A stretch of 7,619 nt of DNA from Nitrospirota bacterium (GTDB lineage Bacteria; Nitrospirota_A; Leptospirillia; Leptospirillales; Leptospirillaceae), in the NCBI GenBank assembly GCA_021829515.1, contig JAKBPM010000040.1, forward strand, positions 1 through 7,619, read 5' to 3'. Numbering within the stretch: position 1 is the stretch's first letter; the number at the start of each line of letters is the position of its first letter. The notes beneath the pieces were generated by a model, which was not told where the DNA came from, ran no database searches, and saw only the letters and a program-made list of their open reading frames with translations. The position numbers were made by a program, and so were the translations under genes. Below, one piece after another: positions 5,517 to 7,619 of this stretch.

Positions 5517-6134
5517 GGCTGAACTCCTCATTCTTGGCCGCTTCTCCCCGAATCCTCTCAAAGCAACAGATCAGGGCTTTGCCTGTTCCCAATTTATCCG
5601 AAGGGGGGCTCCGCCCCCTCTCCACTCCCAGAGAGCGTCTCAACAACCTGCTCTTCTCGGGGGATCACCAAGGGGGTCGCCGCAAAATCGCCTTTCCCCC
5701 TTTGAGAAGAGTGGGGAGCAGCATAACCATATTTTTATTATGCCTAAGGATTTTTATTTTGGGTCTGTTGGCAAGCTTGCCAACTTTCGTCCGAACTCTT
5801 TGGGGATTCTCAATGAAAGCAAGAGCGAGGAAATTTCCTGATCGGTCTCAAGACGCGGGGATTTACAGTGGATGAGTCTTGTCAAACAGAAAGTGTACTT
5901 ATTCATGCAGATCCATGAGGAGCGAATACCCGGCCAAATTCCGTATCTTGAATAACCGTCAAGTTTTTTGTTCGTGAAAAGACTGTCGGCCCCTTCAGCG
6001 TTGAGGGGGGAGTCTAGGAGTTTAATCCCGTGCCGGAACATAGGGCTTTGGAAGAGACCAGACAAAGACTTGTGAGCTATGATCTGAGGATTCCACGAGA
6101 GCTTCGGCCAAACCATTCCCTCGAAGACATGAGT
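5517..6134. other. Long intergenic region between divergent genes, no supported gene
   Basis: It separates the small membrane cluster (minus) from the AAA15 ATPase (plus). It contains a GC-rich hairpin GGGGGC-TCC-GCCCCC (5604-5618), an inverted repeat AAGGGGG/CCCCCTT (5670-5676, 5696-5702), an A/T-rich patch with two ATTTTTATT copies (5731-5739, 5750-5758) and the palindrome at 5767-5784. A minus-strand open frame (5754-6149) begins at TTG with no ribosome site and shows no recognisable domain; it could be a decayed remnant. No clear promoter for the minus-strand cluster was found. Confidence 0.5.
5767..5784. repeat. 18-bp perfect palindrome, candidate operator or recombination site
   Basis: GTTGGCAAGCTTGCCAAC equals its own reverse complement over all 18 bases. 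The flanking bases do not extend the symmetry. It lies just right of an A/T-rich patch in the divergent intergenic region. Such spacer-free dyads are typical binding sites for dimeric regulators; it lacks a T-run long enough to be a good terminator. Confidence 0.6.
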
Positions 6135-6162
6135 TTGACTTTCCAGCAAAAAACACTATAAT
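6135..6162 (+). promoter_or_regulatory. Sigma70-type promoter for the AAA15 ATPase
   Basis: TTGACT (6135-6140) and TATAAT (6157-6162) are separated by 16 bp. The -10 is perfect and the -35 differs from consensus by one base. Transcription would start near 6168-6170, giving a leader of about 37 nt before the ATG at 6206. This is the best promoter in the window. Confidence 0.8.
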
Positions 6163-6205
6163 CAACATATTTTCGTTTATTATGCTAGTTATTAATGGAG
6201 GATAC

Positions 6206-7408
6206 ATGCTTCATCGAGTGGCTTTTTCAAACTTCCAGTCTTTTCGGCACCGAACAGAAGTCGACCTGACGCTCACAAAAAAGGTGGCCCTCACAAACTG
6301 GATGGCGGAAGTGGCAACAGGGGAGAGAATCTCCAAAATCATGGCCGCCATAGGCCCGAATGGCAGCGGAAAAACGGCTCTGCTTAAACCTTTGGCCTTC
6401 CTGGGCTGGTTTATTAGCCAATCGTTCCAGATCTCACCGGAATCAGCCATCCCATTAACGCCACATGCGGCGGCACCAAACGAGCCTTCCGAATTCGAAT
6501 GCACCTTGGATTTTGATGGGAAGCTTTGGCGCTATGAGCTTTCCTGCACACCCCAGCGGGTTCTCCATGAGGCCCTTTATCTGAAGCGTGAGCGTTTCGG
6601 CTATGTATTTATCCGCGACTGGGACCCGGAAGCCAATCGCTATACCGTGAAGCAAAAGGATTTCGCTCTCCCCGACAAGGAAGCGCGTAAGGTGCGGCAA
6701 AATGTATCTTTGATCTCTTGGGCCGCCCAATTCGGTGAACCACTGGCGATGAGGATGGTCTCTCCTTATGTCATTACGAATATCAACGTTCTGGGCCGTA
6801 TCCCTTTGGGCGATGGAGCCGTCATGTCCGCCGCAGAGCATTTTTCGCATCGTCCAAACCAGCAACAACTGATGAAAAATTTGTTACTGGCCTGGGATCT
6901 GGGACTAACCAATGTCGAATTGAACGTCTTTCCTGTTCCCAATCCAGAGGACCCTGACAAACCCGGACACAACGTGTGGATTCCTTTCGGGTTGCACAAA
7001 GATCAGGGCTATGAATTCAGCCTGCCATTTGCCATGGAATCTAGTGGCACACAAGGAGCCTTTGTGTTGTTGTCTCGTCTTTTGGAAACATTAGAGGTCG
7101 GGGGTCTTGCAGTCATTGATGAATTCGAGAACGACCTTCACCCACATATGCTCGAACCTATCCTCGACTTGTTTGCCAATCCGAAGACCAACCCCCACAA
7201 TGCGCAACTCTTATTTAGCTGTCATGCGGCCGAGGTACTGAATCTATTGCACAAATCCCAAGTCATGCTGGTGCAAAAGGATCCTCATTGCGAGAGTTCG
7301 GCAATCCGCATGGATCAAGTGGAGGGGATCCGAAGTGATGATAACTACTACGCCAAATACATGGCCGGTGCCTATGGCGCGGTGCCGCAATTTGTAAATA
7401 TTCGCTAA
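6206..7408 (+). CDS. AAA15/OLD-like ATPase, orphan in this window
   Basis: A 400-aa ABC/SMC-type ATPase. The ATG at 6206 is chosen over the one at 6182 because GGAGG (6197-6201) lies 4 nt before it and the start MLHRVAFSNFQSF is typical of the family. Walker A is GPNGSGKT (50-57). The insert between the half-sites is about 60-270. A signature-like segment ESSGTQGAF is at 278-286, Walker B LAVIDEFEND at 301-310 followed by LHP (311-313), and a switch histidine FSCH at 337-340. All motifs are intact. There is no C-terminal TOPRIM or other nuclease, so it is not a full OLD nuclease. Relatives act with a separate effector (RloA with RloB, AriA with AriB), but none is seen; the next gene looks like a transposase. 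A defence role is inference. Only complete plus-strand gene here. Confidence 0.92.
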   Translation: MLHRVAFSNFQSFRHRTEVDLTLTKKVALTNWMAEVATGERISKIMAAIGPNGSGKTALLKPLAFLGWFISQSFQISPESAIPLTPHAAAPNEPSEFECTLDFDGKLWRYELSCTPQRVLHEALYLKRERFGYVFIRDWDPEANRYTVKQKDFALPDKEARKVRQNVSLISWAAQFGEPLAMRMVSPYVITNINVLGRIPLGDGAVMSAAEHFSHRPNQQQLMKNLLLAWDLGLTNVELNVFPVPNPEDPDKPGHNVWIPFGLHKDQGYEFSLPFAMESSGTQGAFVLLSRLLETLEVGGLAVIDEFENDLHPHMLEPILDLFANPKTNPHNAQLLFSCHAAEVLNLLHKSQVMLVQKDPHCESSAIRMDQVEGIRSDDNYYAKYMAGAYGAVPQFVNIR

Positions 7409-7474
7409 ACACGTCATTCCGATGCAGGGGGAAGGGGGCGGAACATCCGGCTCCAGACCTGCTACCCTGAGGGC
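7409..7474. other. Short spacer after the ATPase gene
   Basis: 66 bp with G-rich runs and no terminator-like hairpin with a T-run. If an IS66-like element begins here, its left end should lie in this spacer, but no terminal inverted repeat can be identified without the other end. Confidence 0.4.
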
Positions 7475-7619
7475 ATGTCAATCCCTCGGCTGGTTCCCGA
7501 GACATTTCCAACATCCGTGTCGGCAAGGGAAGAGGGCATCCCCCTCTCTTCCTGCCCTTCCTGCGCCGCCGCTTCTTTGCGGGTCAAGGGTCTCGAATCC
7601 CGGATCGAAGAACTCGAGG
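7475..7619 (+). CDS. Partial CDS, possible N-terminus of an IS66-type transposase
   Basis: An open frame runs from an ATG at 7475 to the window end, 48 codons with no stop. It has CPSC at 27-30 and then a helical segment LRVKGLESRIEELE (35-48) that begins a leucine-zipper-like coiled coil. A cysteine pair followed by such a zipper is usual near the start of IS66-family transposases (TnpC). GAGGG sits only 1 nt before the ATG, closer than usual, so the start is uncertain. The catalytic DDE domain lies outside the window. Other coiled-coil zinc proteins would look the same over this length. Confidence 0.45.
   Translation, partial: MSIPRLVPETFPTSVSAREEGIPLSSCPSCAAASLRVKGLESRIEELE

Noticed and set aside
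5604..5618. GGGGGC-TCC-GCCCCC hairpin as a terminator
   Set aside because: No T-run follows on either strand, and this kind of GC-rich mini-palindrome is common by composition.
5245..5646. Long 133-aa reading of the two-helix membrane gene from a TTG at 5646
   Set aside because: The extra N-terminal 70 residues are proline/glycine/arginine-rich with no ribosome site, and they overlap the well-supported 27-aa gene; the ATGATG at 5436-5431 has a proper site.
5534..5875. Plus-strand 108-113 aa open frames opposite the small membrane cluster leader
   Set aside because: No ribosome site, they pass through GC-rich hairpins, and they show no domain-like pattern.
5754..6149. Minus-strand 131-aa open frame in the long intergenic region
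   Set aside because: It begins at TTG without a ribosome site, and the in-frame ATG has GAGGGA only adjacent. No motif is recognised; noted as a possible remnant only.

Overview
Bacterial DNA of intermediate GC, gene-dense, with strong AGGAGG-type ribosome sites and two apparent insertion-sequence edges. It reads as an accessory region flanked by mobile DNA, either a chromosomal island or plasmid-borne. No rRNA, tRNA or housekeeping gene is present to fix the taxon. A Gram-negative host is likely but unproven.

Left edge (1-149): tandem 25-bp repeats that look like the end of an IS21-type element lying outside the window.

Minus-strand block A (about 3463 down to 179): a HhH-GPD/endonuclease III-type DNA glycosylase with an intact 4Fe-4S motif, then a small multi-CxxC zinc-ribbon protein, a small possibly frameshifted ORF, a complete ADP-ribosylglycohydrolase, and a two-TPR protein with a degenerate HEPN-like C-terminus. 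All are co-directional with gaps of 82-161 bp, so they may form one transcription unit. A strong intrinsic terminator at 3577-3624 separates it from block B.

Minus-strand block B (5516 down to 3848): three tiny proteins (27, 62 and 71 aa), mostly membrane-spanning or hydrophobic at the N-terminus, with coupled or near-adjacent starts. A 339-aa coiled-coil protein follows, with three 18-residue repeats and a conserved-looking C-terminal domain.

Right part: a long non-coding stretch (5517-6205) holds an 18-bp perfect palindrome and, at its end, a near-consensus promoter for the only complete plus-strand gene, an AAA15/OLD-like ATPase. Then comes the 5' end of a possible IS66-type transposase, cut by the window edge.

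How the genes might work together (inference): block A couples removal of ADP-ribose with base excision and a HEPN-derived protein, which suits reversal of nucleic-acid or protein ADP-ribosylation in a stress or defence setting. The AAA15 ATPase belongs to a class often found in phage-defence pairs, but no nuclease partner is visible here. The small membrane cluster matches nothing I recognise and is the most likely source of new biology, along with block A.
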